From positions 1-64,000 of the forward strand of contig NZ_NHPP01000003.1 of NCBI RefSeq assembly GCF_002838835.1: DNA of 64,000 bases, in the 5' to 3' direction. Under the pieces are notes generated by a model, which was not told the origin of the DNA, ran no database searches, and saw only the letters and a program-made list of their open reading frames with translations. The translations under genes and the position numbers were made by a program. Origin of the DNA: Siphonobacter sp. SORGH_AS_0500. GTDB lineage: Bacteria > Bacteroidota > Bacteroidia > Cytophagales > Spirosomataceae. Shown piece by piece: positions 16,408 through 26,527 of the stretch. Every line of letters begins with the position of its first letter. Positions within the stretch are counted from its first letter, which is position 1.

Positions 16408-19233
16408 TTAGTTATCCGCTGGCGTTGCGGGCAGTAATCGTTGGTTGATACCCTTTTCAATCATGGGTAATCCTTCTTCCATCCACTGGGGAGCCGGAGC
16501 ATCCTTGAGGTAATGGTCAATGTATTGCCACATACGAATCGTCCAGTCCTTTTGATTTTTACGAACGCGAAGACCGTGTTTCTCCGTGTTGTAGTTCACC
16601 ATCCAGGCGGGCTTGCCTAAACGCTTGAGACCCAGGTATAACTCAATGCCCTGATACCAGGGGACAGCATCATCTTCGTCGTTGTGCATGATCAGAGCGG
16701 GCGTTTTCACATTCGGTAAATAGAACAGCGGAGAGTTCTCAATATACTGAATGGGTTTTTCCCAAATAGTAGCTCCAATGCGGCTTTGCGTATGCTCGTA
16801 CTGAGCCTGACGACTCAGACCCGTGCCCCAGCGAATACCACCGTAAGCACTGGTCATGTTAGCTACGGGAGCACCCGGAACAGCCGTTTTGAAAAGATCT
16901 GTCTGCGTAATGAGGTAAGCCGTCTGGTAACCACCCCAGCTGTGACCCACAATGCCTAAACGGCTGCGATCAATCCAGGTGTTTTCCAGCAATTTCAGCA
17001 CGCCGGGAATAATACAGCGATAGGCACTCTTCCCGGGATAACCGTCCTGATAGATAATATCTGGAACAAAAACGATATAACCGTTGGATACCGAGTAGGC
17101 GTAGTTATTACGGGCACTGGCCGTTGGAGCAGGGGTAACGAAGTTGTGAATGTTATCCGATTCTTTTTCGTAGAAATAGGTAATCATCGGATACTTCTTC
17201 GTTGTGTCGAAATCATCAGGTTTGTAAAGCAGACCCTGTAAAGGAACACCATCGCCATTAACCCAGGAAACCATTTCAACCGTTCCCCAGCGGTAAGGCT
17301 TCGTTTGTTCACCCAGATTCGAGATTTTGCGAATGGTTTTGAACGTCAGATCCGTCGCCAGTAGATCAGGATAATCCCGGAATGTCGTTTTCGTAAACAG
17401 AATCTCGTCGGTATTCTTGGCTTTCGTTACCATCGGAGAAGCCGCAAAATCACCTTGATGTAGCACCGTCATCGTGTTGTTACTCCACTGAGCATACCCG
17501 CTACCTTTAGTGGTATGGTTAAACAGATGAACCAGCTGGGGTTTGCTTAAGTCAACAATGCCACGATCTTCACGATCCAGATTAATGAAACGATAGGTTT
17601 TCTTTTCTTCACGACCTTTCGTAATGCGAGTCAGGCTGGAAGGATTAGTTGGATTAACCGTCCAGACGTCGTACTTATCGTAGAGGTAGAATACTTCGTC
17701 ACCCTTCGTCCAGCCCGTTGATCCGTACCCACGAGGAAAATCAGGATGATCATCGTCTTCGTCGGCAAACTTGCGGTCTTTGGTTAACTGAACCGTTTTC
17801 GCGTTGGCAAATGAATACGCATACCAGGCGGTATCTGACAGCGAGAACCAGTACGCGTATTTACCTTCGGGTGAGATGCGGATGTTCCCACGAATACCTT
17901 CACCAATCAGTTTTTTAGAACCGTCTTTTAGAGATACGACATAAGCATCGTTCCGGCTGTTCCAGTCCCAGTGTTCATGTGAGAATTTATTGTCGGAAAG
18001 ACCAACGGTATAATCTGGGTTACCATCCGCAACGGGCATGATTTGATCCATCTCCAGCGTAGCTAACTGAACTAGTTTTCCGTCAGCAGGCGTGAAAACG
18101 GCTGTATACGAACGTCGCTTGTCACGTTCAGCCGTTACTTTTTGCTGCGGCTGAAGGGCAGGATCTTTGGGTCCCCAGACTTCTACGCTTACGACTTCAT
18201 CGGGTAACAAAGTGGTGTCGGCAATAGCGGGTTTGGGAGCTGTTCCGAAGAATAACTTCGAACCATTTTTAGCGAAAGCCAAAGGAGCATCACCGCTGAC
18301 CAGCCAGCCCTTTTTACCGGGTTGGTTGCTTTCGTCGGCTACTTTGCGAGCCAGTGATTCGCCGGATTTCCAGTAATAGAGTTTATAGTAATGAACCAGC
18401 GATTTGGCATTGGTATCAGGATCAGTCACAAAAGCCAACTGGTCACCCATTTCGTCAAAGGTTAACTTCTTGGTTTTACCCTTGCCTTCGTATACTTTCT
18501 GCGATGAACCATTGGCCAGATCAACGACGTAAACCGCCGGAGTCTTTACCGTGCTGTCGTTACCCGTAGTGATGTACGCAAAACGTTTGCCATTTTTACT
18601 GAATTCGTAAGCCGTTACAAAACCATAAGACGTTTGTGAACCCGTTTTCAGGTTTTTCAGAACAACCTGATACCCATTTTCTTCGGATTCCTTTTTCGCT
18701 GGCTTACGACCCTTACGAACGGTGGTATCACGCTTGGCGGCGGGACTTTCGAGTTGATAGGCTAAAAAACCACCCGCTTTTTCGGGTAACTGGAAGGAAT
18801 TTACCTTCGGAATTTTAGTTACCTGACCCGTGGCAAAGGTGTAAATACCCAGCGAATCCTTGGGCATATCTTCGCGTTTCTTCTTTTTCTTCTTCGCGTC
18901 GCGAACGGCGGCCAGTTGAGGTTTGATTTTGAAAACGGCAATGTCCGAATCAAAACCTAACTGAATGTCCGCAGCCCGATGAACGGAATCAATTTTACTC
19001 TTTTTGAGACTGTAAAAAACAGCGGCTCCATCGCCTTCCTGCGGGTTAGCGGTATAAACGGCCCATTCGCCATTGTTAGTCAGGTTCCGATAAGTAATGG
19101 ATTTCCAGCCATCATAGACATTATGGGTTAGGGCTTTTTTGGGAGTAGGGGGGGCAGGTATTTTCTTACCTTTCTTTTGACCGTACGCCAGCGTGGTCAA
19201 AACCAGCAGTGGCAAGAGTAAAAGATTTCTCAT
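16408..19233 (-). CDS. Secreted S9-family prolyl oligopeptidase-like peptidase
   Basis: A 941-residue protein with a signal peptide (residues 1-18, ending AYGQ), a long beta-propeller-like region and a C-terminal alpha/beta hydrolase domain. The catalytic triad is visible: S765 in GHSWGG, D854 in HNDEDDAVP and H886 in TEKHGLR. Such peptidases, related to dipeptidyl and acylaminoacyl peptidases, cleave oligopeptides in the periplasm or at the cell surface and help use protein as a nutrient. Lys/Pro-rich stretches around residues 20-35 and 165-180 look like linkers. The gene is monocistronic. Confidence 0.9.
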   Translation of the reverse strand: MRNLLLLPLLVLTTLAYGQKKGKKIPAPPTPKKALTHNVYDGWKSITYRNLTNNGEWAVYTANPQEGDGAAVFYSLKKSKIDSVHRAADIQLGFDSDIAVFKIKPQLAAVRDAKKKKKKREDMPKDSLGIYTFATGQVTKIPKVNSFQLPEKAGGFLAYQLESPAAKRDTTVRKGRKPAKKESEENGYQVVLKNLKTGSQTSYGFVTAYEFSKNGKRFAYITTGNDSTVKTPAVYVVDLANGSSQKVYEGKGKTKKLTFDEMGDQLAFVTDPDTNAKSLVHYYKLYYWKSGESLARKVADESNQPGKKGWLVSGDAPLAFAKNGSKLFFGTAPKPAIADTTLLPDEVVSVEVWGPKDPALQPQQKVTAERDKRRSYTAVFTPADGKLVQLATLEMDQIMPVADGNPDYTVGLSDNKFSHEHWDWNSRNDAYVVSLKDGSKKLIGEGIRGNIRISPEGKYAYWFSLSDTAWYAYSFANAKTVQLTKDRKFADEDDDHPDFPRGYGSTGWTKGDEVFYLYDKYDVWTVNPTNPSSLTRITKGREEKKTYRFINLDREDRGIVDLSKPQLVHLFNHTTKGSGYAQWSNNTMTVLHQGDFAASPMVTKAKNTDEILFTKTTFRDYPDLLATDLTFKTIRKISNLGEQTKPYRWGTVEMVSWVNGDGVPLQGLLYKPDDFDTTKKYPMITYFYEKESDNIHNFVTPAPTASARNNYAYSVSNGYIVFVPDIIYQDGYPGKSAYRCIIPGVLKLLENTWIDRSRLGIVGHSWGGYQTAYLITQTDLFKTAVPGAPVANMTSAYGGIRWGTGLSRQAQYEHTQSRIGATIWEKPIQYIENSPLFYLPNVKTPALIMHNDEDDAVPWYQGIELYLGLKRLGKPAWMVNYNTEKHGLRVRKNQKDWTIRMWQYIDHYLKDAPAPQWMEEGLPMIEKGINQRLLPATPADN

Positions 19234-19408
19234 AGTGATGAATGAAGCGATTTCGAAGCATTGAATATAAGTGGAAGCGAAGGAAGTACGCTGAAGTACT
19301 CGACTGGCTCCGAAAATGTTACGACCAAAGAGCGGGCTACTTGAATGAATTCAACTTAATCCTTGAAAAAGCAAGGATAATCCGAATTAGATTTGGCTAT
19401 TAACAAAA

Positions 19409-19440
19409 AAGCACTCCGGGTTTAATTCCTCGGAGTGCTT
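19409..19440 (-). terminator. Terminator of the subtilisin gene
   Basis: Minus-strand stem AAGCACTCCG/CGGAGTGCTT with a 12-nt loop is followed by a T-tract (19405-19410 on the plus strand is A-rich). Confidence 0.85.
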
Positions 19441-19460
19441 TGCTTCTAAAGTATTTGGTA

Positions 19461-21146
19461 TTACCACTTCATCCAACGTGCGGTGTAATTTTCAGATTCT
19501 CTGGTAAAGCGGAGCAGATACAGGCCAGACGGAACGGGGAGCGAACCAATGGCCAGTTCGGCCCGGCGGCCCGAAGCCTGACCTTCCCAGAAGATACGGC
19601 CGGCGGCGTCGAGTAAGGTGACAACGTAGGTATTGTTCTGTTCGTTGAAAGGCAACTCGACAATCGGATTATTAGAACCTGTGCTTGGATTAGGAAGAAT
19701 CCGTACACCCGGTCCCTGTCGATAGGTCTGAACAGCTTGAGCGGCTTTCAAGTAGTTAGGAACTCCAAAACCCAGGAAACTATCCGGGTTTTCATTCTGA
19801 CTGGCTGAACGCTTCAGCATGCTAATCACTTCCATATTAGTCAGGTAAGGATAAGCCTGCCAGAAACTGGTAGCCATACCCGCCAGCAGCGGAGAAGCAA
19901 ACGAAGTGCCACTGCCCGACGCAAGCTGGCCGTTCAGGGCGTTGTTAATCACATTGCCTGCTCCTAAAGCTGATAAATCTGGTTTAATCCGACCATCAGA
20001 AGTAGGCCCAACGGAACTGAAACTGGCTCGAGCCATATGAGAATCTACCGCACCTACGGAGATGATGGAGTCAGCATCGGCCGGTACGGTAATGTAACGC
20101 CAAGCGTCGTTACCCTCGTTACCCGCAGCCACTACTACCAGAATTCCCCGCTGGGCAGCCCATTTGGCAGCTCGGCTGGAGAGGGCTTTTTTGCCGTTTA
20201 AATCTTCATAGGTATAGTTCGTGGCTGCGTTATCGAAGGTGGAGTAACCCAGTGAAGAGTTAATCACATCCACGCCTACGCTGTCAGCGTATTCGGCGGC
20301 GGCCAGCCAGAATGCTTCTTCCTGACGTTTTTCGCCGGAGTTATCTTCGGTGTGCAATAATAAATAGGATGCTTTGTAAGCGGTCCCAATCAACTGCCCG
20401 GGCAAATAGGCTGCCATTAGCGAAAGCACGTTATTGCCATGCGTTCCCTGATCGTAGACATTGGTGTTATTCGCTACGAAATCGTAAGTACCGATGATGC
20501 GGTTTTCGTCGAATAAGTGCTTAAAAGCCGCTTGTGTATTCACGCTCAGAAAGCCGTTATCAATGACGGCCACCTGCATACCTTCGCCGTGAAAGCCACG
20601 AGCGTGCATGGAGTCTACCCGCATTTGCCCGATCTGGGTTTGCGAATACCCGTAGTTTAGAGGCTCAGCTTTGGGTGATAGGGGAGGAAGATCCAGCGGT
20701 TTGATTTCATGAAAGGCTTTACTGCCACTTTTACTCGAAGTTCCGACGGGTACCGCACTCAAAGGAACGTTACCATCGTTACCAGTTACAAAAGTCAGCG
20801 TTTTAATGTCGTCGAGTTGTTGGGGGGTACATTCAACCAGCACGCCATTGGCCCAGCGACTTTTATACCAGACTTTAGCCCCTTTTTCACGAACAGCCTG
20901 AATGTACGCCGGGTTGGGAGGTAAATCCTGCTGGGAAACAACAATGTTTTGTCTGAAGCGTCGCTCGATGGAATGCTTCGATAAAAACTCCTGCGGACGA
21001 TTCACGTCATAAGGAGAATTGGTTTTATCCTTGAAAAGAATAAGGTATTTAGCCGTAGTCTGGGCTTCTGCAGAAAGACAGGCACCCGCCAGAAGTACAA
21101 AAGCGGTGAGTGAAGCCCGAAACCGACGAAAACTATTCTTTACCAT
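19461..21146 (-). CDS. Subtilisin-like S8 protease with C-terminal type IX secretion sorting domain
   Basis: A 561-residue secreted protease. A signal peptide covers about residues 1-29 and a propeptide-like region follows. The S8 triad is D196 (VIDNG), H236 (GTHGNNV) and S415 (GTSFASP), with oxyanion Asn343. The last about 75 residues (ILPNPSTG..., GRIFWEGQ, LPVPSGLYLLRF) form a type IX secretion C-terminal domain, so the enzyme is probably exported to the surface. The ATG at 21146 is chosen because the signal peptide begins there. It lies 36 bases after a lipoprotein gene and is probably co-transcribed with it. Confidence 0.92.
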   Translation of the reverse strand: MVKNSFRRFRASLTAFVLLAGACLSAEAQTTAKYLILFKDKTNSPYDVNRPQEFLSKHSIERRFRQNIVVSQQDLPPNPAYIQAVREKGAKVWYKSRWANGVLVECTPQQLDDIKTLTFVTGNDGNVPLSAVPVGTSSKSGSKAFHEIKPLDLPPLSPKAEPLNYGYSQTQIGQMRVDSMHARGFHGEGMQVAVIDNGFLSVNTQAAFKHLFDENRIIGTYDFVANNTNVYDQGTHGNNVLSLMAAYLPGQLIGTAYKASYLLLHTEDNSGEKRQEEAFWLAAAEYADSVGVDVINSSLGYSTFDNAATNYTYEDLNGKKALSSRAAKWAAQRGILVVVAAGNEGNDAWRYITVPADADSIISVGAVDSHMARASFSSVGPTSDGRIKPDLSALGAGNVINNALNGQLASGSGTSFASPLLAGMATSFWQAYPYLTNMEVISMLKRSASQNENPDSFLGFGVPNYLKAAQAVQTYRQGPGVRILPNPSTGSNNPIVELPFNEQNNTYVVTLLDAAGRIFWEGQASGRRAELAIGSLPVPSGLYLLRFTRESENYTARWMKW

Positions 21147-21182
21147 AACTTGAAATTTGCTGAATGTAGCGAGTACCAAATT

Positions 21183-21815
21183 CTATTTTTTCTGACCAAA
21201 GCAACTGGCACTTTGACAATAATAAAGCTCTGTTCGTTCCCGACGAATGAGGCCAATTCCTTTGGCGTAGGTTTCCTGACGGTTCACCAAATCAATTTCC
21301 GTGGATTTCGACTCCTGCAAAACGGTTAGCGTCTCTGGAAAATTGTTCCCTCCAACGCCCATCGATTCGTGGATTCTGCTCACTTTATATTCTTTCTCAT
21401 CCAGACCGTTGAGCTGATTTCCATTCCAACGCTGATCGAGGTAGGTTGGGAAAGTAAGCTTCACATAAGGAATATTGTTTTCGGTACGAATGGCTTTGTC
21501 GATGGTGCGACGGGCCGTCCAGACTGAATCGATACTCCAGGCCTGATCCGAGGTATTCCGACGAAAGCGTTCAATGCGAAACGAAGCCAAGCCATCGAGG
21601 GATGGGAATGAATCGGCTACTACTTCCTTGATTTGATAACGGCTGGTGGTTGAATCCTGAGCAATGGCGTATTGAGTAGCCGTCACGTCATAAACAATGT
21701 AGTTGCCTTTTTCCAGCGGGAAATACTCATACCCCGCAGACTGCGGATCATTTTTGGAAGGATTGCAGGCCCAGAAACTCAAACCTACGAACAGAAACGC
21801 AAGTAATTTTTTCAT
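21183..21815 (-). CDS. Lipoprotein of unknown function, 210 aa
   Basis: A 210-residue protein with an SPII signal (lipobox FWAC, lipidated Cys17). The mature part begins with YEYFPLEKGNYIVYDVT, a pattern seen in Bacteroidota envelope proteins measuring or binding unknown ligands, and is beta-rich. It is upstream of the subtilisin gene on the same strand with a 36-base gap, so it may help export, anchor or control that protease; this is inference. Confidence 0.75.
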   Translation of the reverse strand: MKKLLAFLFVGLSFWACNPSKNDPQSAGYEYFPLEKGNYIVYDVTATQYAIAQDSTTSRYQIKEVVADSFPSLDGLASFRIERFRRNTSDQAWSIDSVWTARRTIDKAIRTENNIPYVKLTFPTYLDQRWNGNQLNGLDEKEYKVSRIHESMGVGGNNFPETLTVLQESKSTEIDLVNRQETYAKGIGLIRRERTELYYCQSASCFGQKK

Positions 21816-22007
21816 ACCAAAAGAGAGGTACTTCTCAACAGATGATGAATCTGTTTATAGGGGTTGATGGGTTAGATAACGCGGTTACTAAGGGATGTAA
21901 CGCTAAAAAGTTTGAAAGAAGCAGAAACACTACCTCTTTCAAACTTTTCATGAATAAATATAGGAGAATGATTTCGATAAATAATTACCGTTCAGTAATG
22001 AATCGAA

Positions 22008-23539
22008 TTATTCCCACTCAATCGTAGCGGGGGGCTTCGACGAAATATCGTAAACCACGCGGTTTACTCCTTTGACACGGTTAATAATATCGTTGGAAAC
22101 TTCCGCCAGGAATTCGTAAGGTAAGTGTACCCAGTCAGCCGTCATCCCGTCTACCGACGCTACCGCCCGTAACGCTACCACACGCTCGTAAGTACGTTCA
22201 TCGCCCATGACGCCAACCGACTGAACGGGAAGGAGAATAGCTCCTGCCTGCCAAACCTGATCGTATAAGCCTTTTTCTCTCAGTTTATTAATGAAAATGG
22301 CATCTACTTCCTGAATAATCGATACTTTTTCTTCAGTGATGTCGCCCAGAATCCGAATGGCTAAACCAGGACCGGGGAAGGGGTGACGGCCCAGGATTGA
22401 TTCCGTAATACCTAACTCGCGGCCCACGCGCGTACTTCATCTTTAAATAAGGTACGCAGTGGTTCCACGATTTGTAACTTCATAAAGTCTGGCAGACCGC
22501 CCACGTTGTGGTGAGACTTGATCGTAGCCGATGGACCTTTCACCGAAACGGATTCAATAACGTCGGGATAAATGGTGCCCTGACCCAGCCAGCTTACGTC
22601 CGTCAGTAAATGAGCTTCCTGATCGAATACTTCAATAAACGTCCGACCAATGGCTTTGCGTTTCGCTTCAGGATCGCTTAATCCTTCAAGAGCTTTATAG
22701 AACTGATCTTTAGCCTGTACGCCTTTGATGTTCAGTCCCATGTCTTCGTACGAGTGAAGAACCTGTTCAAATTCGTTTTTACGGAGAAGACCGTTATCTA
22801 CGAAAATACAGTACAGGTTAGGTCCGATGGCCCGGTGCACCAGCATGGCTGCTACCGTAGAGTCCACACCACCCGATAAAGCCATAACCACTTTATCGTT
22901 ACCTAATTTTTCCTTCAATTGCTCCACTGCTTCTTCCACGAAGTTGGCGGGCGTCCATTCCTGCTTACAGCCGCAAATATCCACGAGGAAGTTTTTCAGA
23001 ACTTCTTTACCCTCCAGGGAGTGCGTTACTTCGGGGTGGAACTGAATGCCATAGGTTTCTTCGCCATCAATCTGGAACGCAGCTACCCGAACTGATTCGG
23101 TAGAGCCAATGATTTTGAAGTTGTCAGGAATGGTAACGATGGTATCGCCGTGGGACATCCAAACCTGCGATTCGGGTGTCAGGTTTTGCAGCAGAATCGA
23201 ACGGTTCTGATCGTCCGAATGCAACATGGCCCGACCGTATTCCCGGATTTTGGAAGGAGCTACCTCACCACCCAAACTCTGAGCTAGTAACTGAGCACCG
23301 TAGCAAACGCCTAATAATGGTAACTGTCCACGGAATTGCATCAGATCGGGTTTGGGAGAATCTTCATCCCGAACCGAGCAGGGGCTACCGGAAAGAATCA
23401 CACCCTTCACCGTAGAATCCAGCTCAGGAAAATGATTATACGGATGGATCTCGCAATACACGTTAAGTTCGCGAACGCGACGGGCAATGAGCTGCGTATA
23501 CTGCGAACCAAAATCAAGAATGAGAATTTTTTCAGTCAT
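22008..23539 (-). pseudogene. guaA: GMP synthase (glutamine-hydrolysing), frameshifted as sequenced
   Basis: Two frames together encode a full GuaA of about 510 residues, which aminates XMP to GMP. The first frame (23539 to about 22440) has the amidotransferase with Cys in GVCYGAQ and His/Glu in FHPEVTHS, then the ATP pyrophosphatase loop SGGVDST. The second (from about 22430 to 22008) continues with [17 protein letters not shown] and the C-terminal KPPATIEWE. The natural sequence would read FKDEVRAVGRELGI, so one base is missing in the run CACGCGCG at 22435-22442. guaA is central to purine synthesis, which makes a sequencing error the better explanation. Confidence 0.93.
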
Positions 23540-23652
23540 GTGAGTACCGACAAGGGGTCAGTAAGTAATCTGGATAAAAAAGTTTCAAGTTTGAAAGGTT
23601 AGATATGCCTGGAAGTTGAAATGGATCAAACTTATCTAACGTAATCAAACAT

Positions 23653-24834
23653 TTATAAAGGGTAGAGTAAGTACTTCTTCCGCAAAGCTTTGTAATTCCG
23701 TAAAGCTGGTTCCCAACTTTTCCGGATTTGGGCTTCCGTTTTTCCTTCCTGAATCTGCTTCCGAAGCTGATCCGTTCCCGCTAGCTGATCAAAAGCTTTC
23801 GTGCGATTGATAAACTTACTTTTATCAGGAGCCTTCGAATAAAAATCCAGAACATATTTTAGTGTAAAGCCTTCTTTATAGGCATTTACCTTCCGTAAAT
23901 CAAGACCGTAACAGACCTTGCCTTCGTTGGGTGGATTCATGGCCCCGGGCTTATCGACGGGCGTAAATTCATACGTTCCGTACGAAGGAGAAGTCCCCCC
24001 AATGACCTGAAATTGAGTATCCGTTCCACGACCGACGCTAATTTCTGTACCTTCAAATAAACAAATGGAAGGGTATAAAAGAATGCTTTGCTGATTAGGG
24101 AGATTCGGCGACGGTGGAATCGGTAAGGTATAAGGCGTTCGATGCGTATAGTTCAGGCACTGAACGGTTATGAGCGAACACTTAACGCCATTTTTCAGCC
24201 AGCCTTCTTCATTAATCATGCGGGCGAGTTCTGCAACGGTGCAGCCATGTACAATGGGAACGGGATTTAAACCCACAAAGGAAGCAAACTTCCGATCCAG
24301 TATCGGCCCATCTACGACATGGCCCGTTGGGTTGGGTCGATCCAGAATTAATACCGTTTTTCCTTGCTCAGCCGCTGCTTCCATGATGTAATGCATCGTG
24401 GAAGTGTAGGTATAAAAACGGGCTCCAACGTCCTGAATATCAAAAAGTAAAATGTCTAAATCCTTAACCTGCTCAGCGGATGGTTTATGATTAGCCCCAT
24501 AGAGGGAAACCACGGGAATGCCGGTTTTCGCATCTACCGAGCTGGAGACTTTCTCGCCCGCGTCGGCTTTGCCTCTAAAACCATGTTCGGGGCCAAAAAT
24601 CGTTTTGATCTTGATGCCCAGTGCCAACAAAGAATCCGCTAAATGCGTTTGATTGGGAAACGTGGAGGTGTGATTAACCACAAGTCCAACGTTTTTTCCC
24701 TGAAGCAGGGGCAGGTATTCGGCAGTACGCTCAATACCGAGCGTAGGCCTGGAAGAATGTTGTGCGAGAGAAGGCACAACGATGGTAAAGAGCGAAAAAA
24801 CAGCCAGCAGGCAAGACGTGCGAAGCGAAACCAT
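23653..24834 (-). CDS. Exo-beta-N-acetylmuramidase NamZ-like (DUF1343)
   Basis: A 393-residue secreted protein, signal peptide about residues 1-24 (ending SLAQ). The body is a full DUF1343 domain: GLVVNHTS, IFGPEHGFRG, LLFDIQDVGARFYTYTSTM, LDRPNP and EGTEISVGRGT. NamZ of this family removes N-acetylmuramic acid from the non-reducing end of peptidoglycan fragments in the periplasm, for cell-wall recycling or scavenging. The ATG at 24834 begins the signal peptide. It is divergent from the FtsX-like gene. Confidence 0.87.
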   Translation of the reverse strand: MVSLRTSCLLAVFSLFTIVVPSLAQHSSRPTLGIERTAEYLPLLQGKNVGLVVNHTSTFPNQTHLADSLLALGIKIKTIFGPEHGFRGKADAGEKVSSSVDAKTGIPVVSLYGANHKPSAEQVKDLDILLFDIQDVGARFYTYTSTMHYIMEAAAEQGKTVLILDRPNPTGHVVDGPILDRKFASFVGLNPVPIVHGCTVAELARMINEEGWLKNGVKCSLITVQCLNYTHRTPYTLPIPPSPNLPNQQSILLYPSICLFEGTEISVGRGTDTQFQVIGGTSPSYGTYEFTPVDKPGAMNPPNEGKVCYGLDLRKVNAYKEGFTLKYVLDFYSKAPDKSKFINRTKAFDQLAGTDQLRKQIQEGKTEAQIRKSWEPALRNYKALRKKYLLYPL

Positions 24835-24875
24835 GTGCAAATTTCGGGTGAAAGAACCGAAAAACCAACGCTAAA

Positions 24876-24905
24876 TTTGTAAAAGCACTGAAACTGCTAC
24901 TTTTG
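24876..24905 (+). promoter_or_regulatory. Predicted promoter of the FtsX-like permease gene
   Basis: TTTG (24876-24879), an 18-base spacer and TACTTTTG (24898-24905) match the Bacteroidota consensus closely. Transcription would start about 135 bases before the coding region, leaving a long leader. Confidence 0.6.
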
Positions 24906-24948
24906 CGGTTTCAGTATGTACTAAAAAGAGGCTCAGGTAAGCGTTTTC

Positions 24949-25048
24949 AGGGGACTGTTTCTCGTTTTCTGCTACAGGAAACGAAAACATGACAACGAGC
25001 AAACGACTGAAAACAGCAAACTGATCACTGAAAACTAAAAAGTCCCCT
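24949..25048 (+). promoter_or_regulatory. Possible structured 5' leader closing over the TTG start
   Basis: AGGGGACT at 24949-24956 pairs perfectly with AGTCCCCT at 25041-25048, and the second arm includes the first base of the TTG start codon. Inside, GTTTTC and GAAAAC tracts can pair. The pairing is seen; control of translation is inferred. Confidence 0.35.
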
Positions 25049-26274
25049 TGAATTTTCCTCGTTTTATCGCGGCCCGTTTACGTCGTCGCACGGAGCAACG
25101 CCTGTTTTCCTCCACCGTTACCCGCATCGGAGTAGCCAGTATTGCGATTGGCCTGGCGGTTATGATTCTGGCTTTTGCAGTTTTGCTAGGTTTTAAAGGC
25201 ACCATTCAGGAAAAACTTTTCAGTCTGTCCGCTCACCTGAAAGTAACGCGTTATACCCTCAATCAATCCTATGAAGAAACGGCCCTGCCGAAAAAATCCA
25301 AACTAAGCGAAAGTTACCAGACCCTTCCCCTGGTGCGTCATTTACAAATGGTGGCTCATAAGGCGGGTATACTCAAGACCCCCGAAAATTTGCAGGGCGT
25401 TGTCTTTAAAGGGGTAGGGAATGATTTTGACTGGAATGTTTTTCGGCAGAACATGGTCGAAGGGAAGTTGCCAGACTTTAAGAGCGATACCACTGATTCT
25501 AAGGAAGTGATCATTAGCCGGAATATTGCCAATCAATTACAGCTTAACATCGGCGACGGGGTAGTAATCTATTTCATCCAGAACCCGCCCCGGCCCCGGA
25601 AATTGAAAGTAACGGGCATTTACGAAACTGGCCTGGAAGAACTGGATAAGCAATTGATTCTGGGCGATTTAAGATTGGTTCAGAAACTCAACGGCTGGGG
25701 GCCAGACACCGTAGGAAGTTATGAGATTTTTGTAAAAGACTTCAATCGAATCAAGGAAGCCGAAGTTCAAATCGTTAAGGTGCTTGAGCCTGAACAGGAC
25801 TTACGCACGGTCATTGATGAGTATTTACCCTTATTCGACTGGCTGAGCCTGCTTGATCGTAATCTCAGCGTGTTTCTGACCCTCATTCTCTTTGTAGCCA
25901 GTTTCAATATGGTTTCCGTACTGCTGGTGCTTATCATGGAGCGTATTCCCATGATTGGTTTACTGAAGGCCCTGGGAAGCTCGAATTGGCAGATTAGAAA
26001 GATCTTTCTATGGCAGGGTATTGCTATGATTTTGAAAGGTTTATTAATCGGTAATGTGATTGGAATAGGTCTCTGTTTAATCCAACAAAAATATCGTTTG
26101 TTTCCGCTCGATCCCGAAAATTATTACATGAGTTATGTGCCTATTGAGGTTAATTGGGCTATCGTTTTAATACTTAATATGGTTATTCTATTACTAGTAA
26201 CTTTAGTACTTATCTTACCTACGTTTATTATTGCCCGAATGCGACCAGTTAACGCCATTCGCTTTTCAAAATAG
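25048..26274 (+). CDS. FtsX/LolE-like ABC transporter permease, TTG start
   Basis: A 408-residue permease with the MacB/LolE layout: one membrane helix near residues 20-45, a large periplasmic domain (about 50-265), then three helices in the C-terminal FtsX domain (about 270-400) with the motif ERIPMIGLLKALGSS. The family N-terminus MNFPRFIA begins at a TTG codon; an in-frame TAA lies 9 bases upstream, so no ATG start is possible. Members move lipoproteins or other lipophilic substrates out of the inner membrane. No ATPase gene is adjacent. Confidence 0.87.
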   Translation: MNFPRFIAARLRRRTEQRLFSSTVTRIGVASIAIGLAVMILAFAVLLGFKGTIQEKLFSLSAHLKVTRYTLNQSYEETALPKKSKLSESYQTLPLVRHLQMVAHKAGILKTPENLQGVVFKGVGNDFDWNVFRQNMVEGKLPDFKSDTTDSKEVIISRNIANQLQLNIGDGVVIYFIQNPPRPRKLKVTGIYETGLEELDKQLILGDLRLVQKLNGWGPDTVGSYEIFVKDFNRIKEAEVQIVKVLEPEQDLRTVIDEYLPLFDWLSLLDRNLSVFLTLILFVASFNMVSVLLVLIMERIPMIGLLKALGSSNWQIRKIFLWQGIAMILKGLLIGNVIGIGLCLIQQKYRLFPLDPENYYMSYVPIEVNWAIVLILNMVILLLVTLVLILPTFIIARMRPVNAIRFSK

Positions 26275-26527
26275 CAATTAGGAATTTTGGTTAAAAATCA
26301 TAGTAAAAGTTAACGCAAAAATACGATTTTAGTAATCTTGGTATAAATAATGAGATAATTTCGGATGTTTATATATGAATTTTAGTCATATATATTATTT
26401 TTGAAAAGTGCGTCTAGTTTTTTAATTCATTATCCAGCCCTGATTTATTTAGTCAAGTCTTTGTTAACATAAACTATAAAATCACCTTCCTGATGAATTT
26501 CGGTACAGTGGTTTCCGGAACTTACGT

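Noticed and set aside
21842..22007. Short plus-strand frame between the lipoprotein gene and guaA
   Set aside because: A/T-rich, no family resemblance, and it overlaps the upstream region of the lipoprotein gene.
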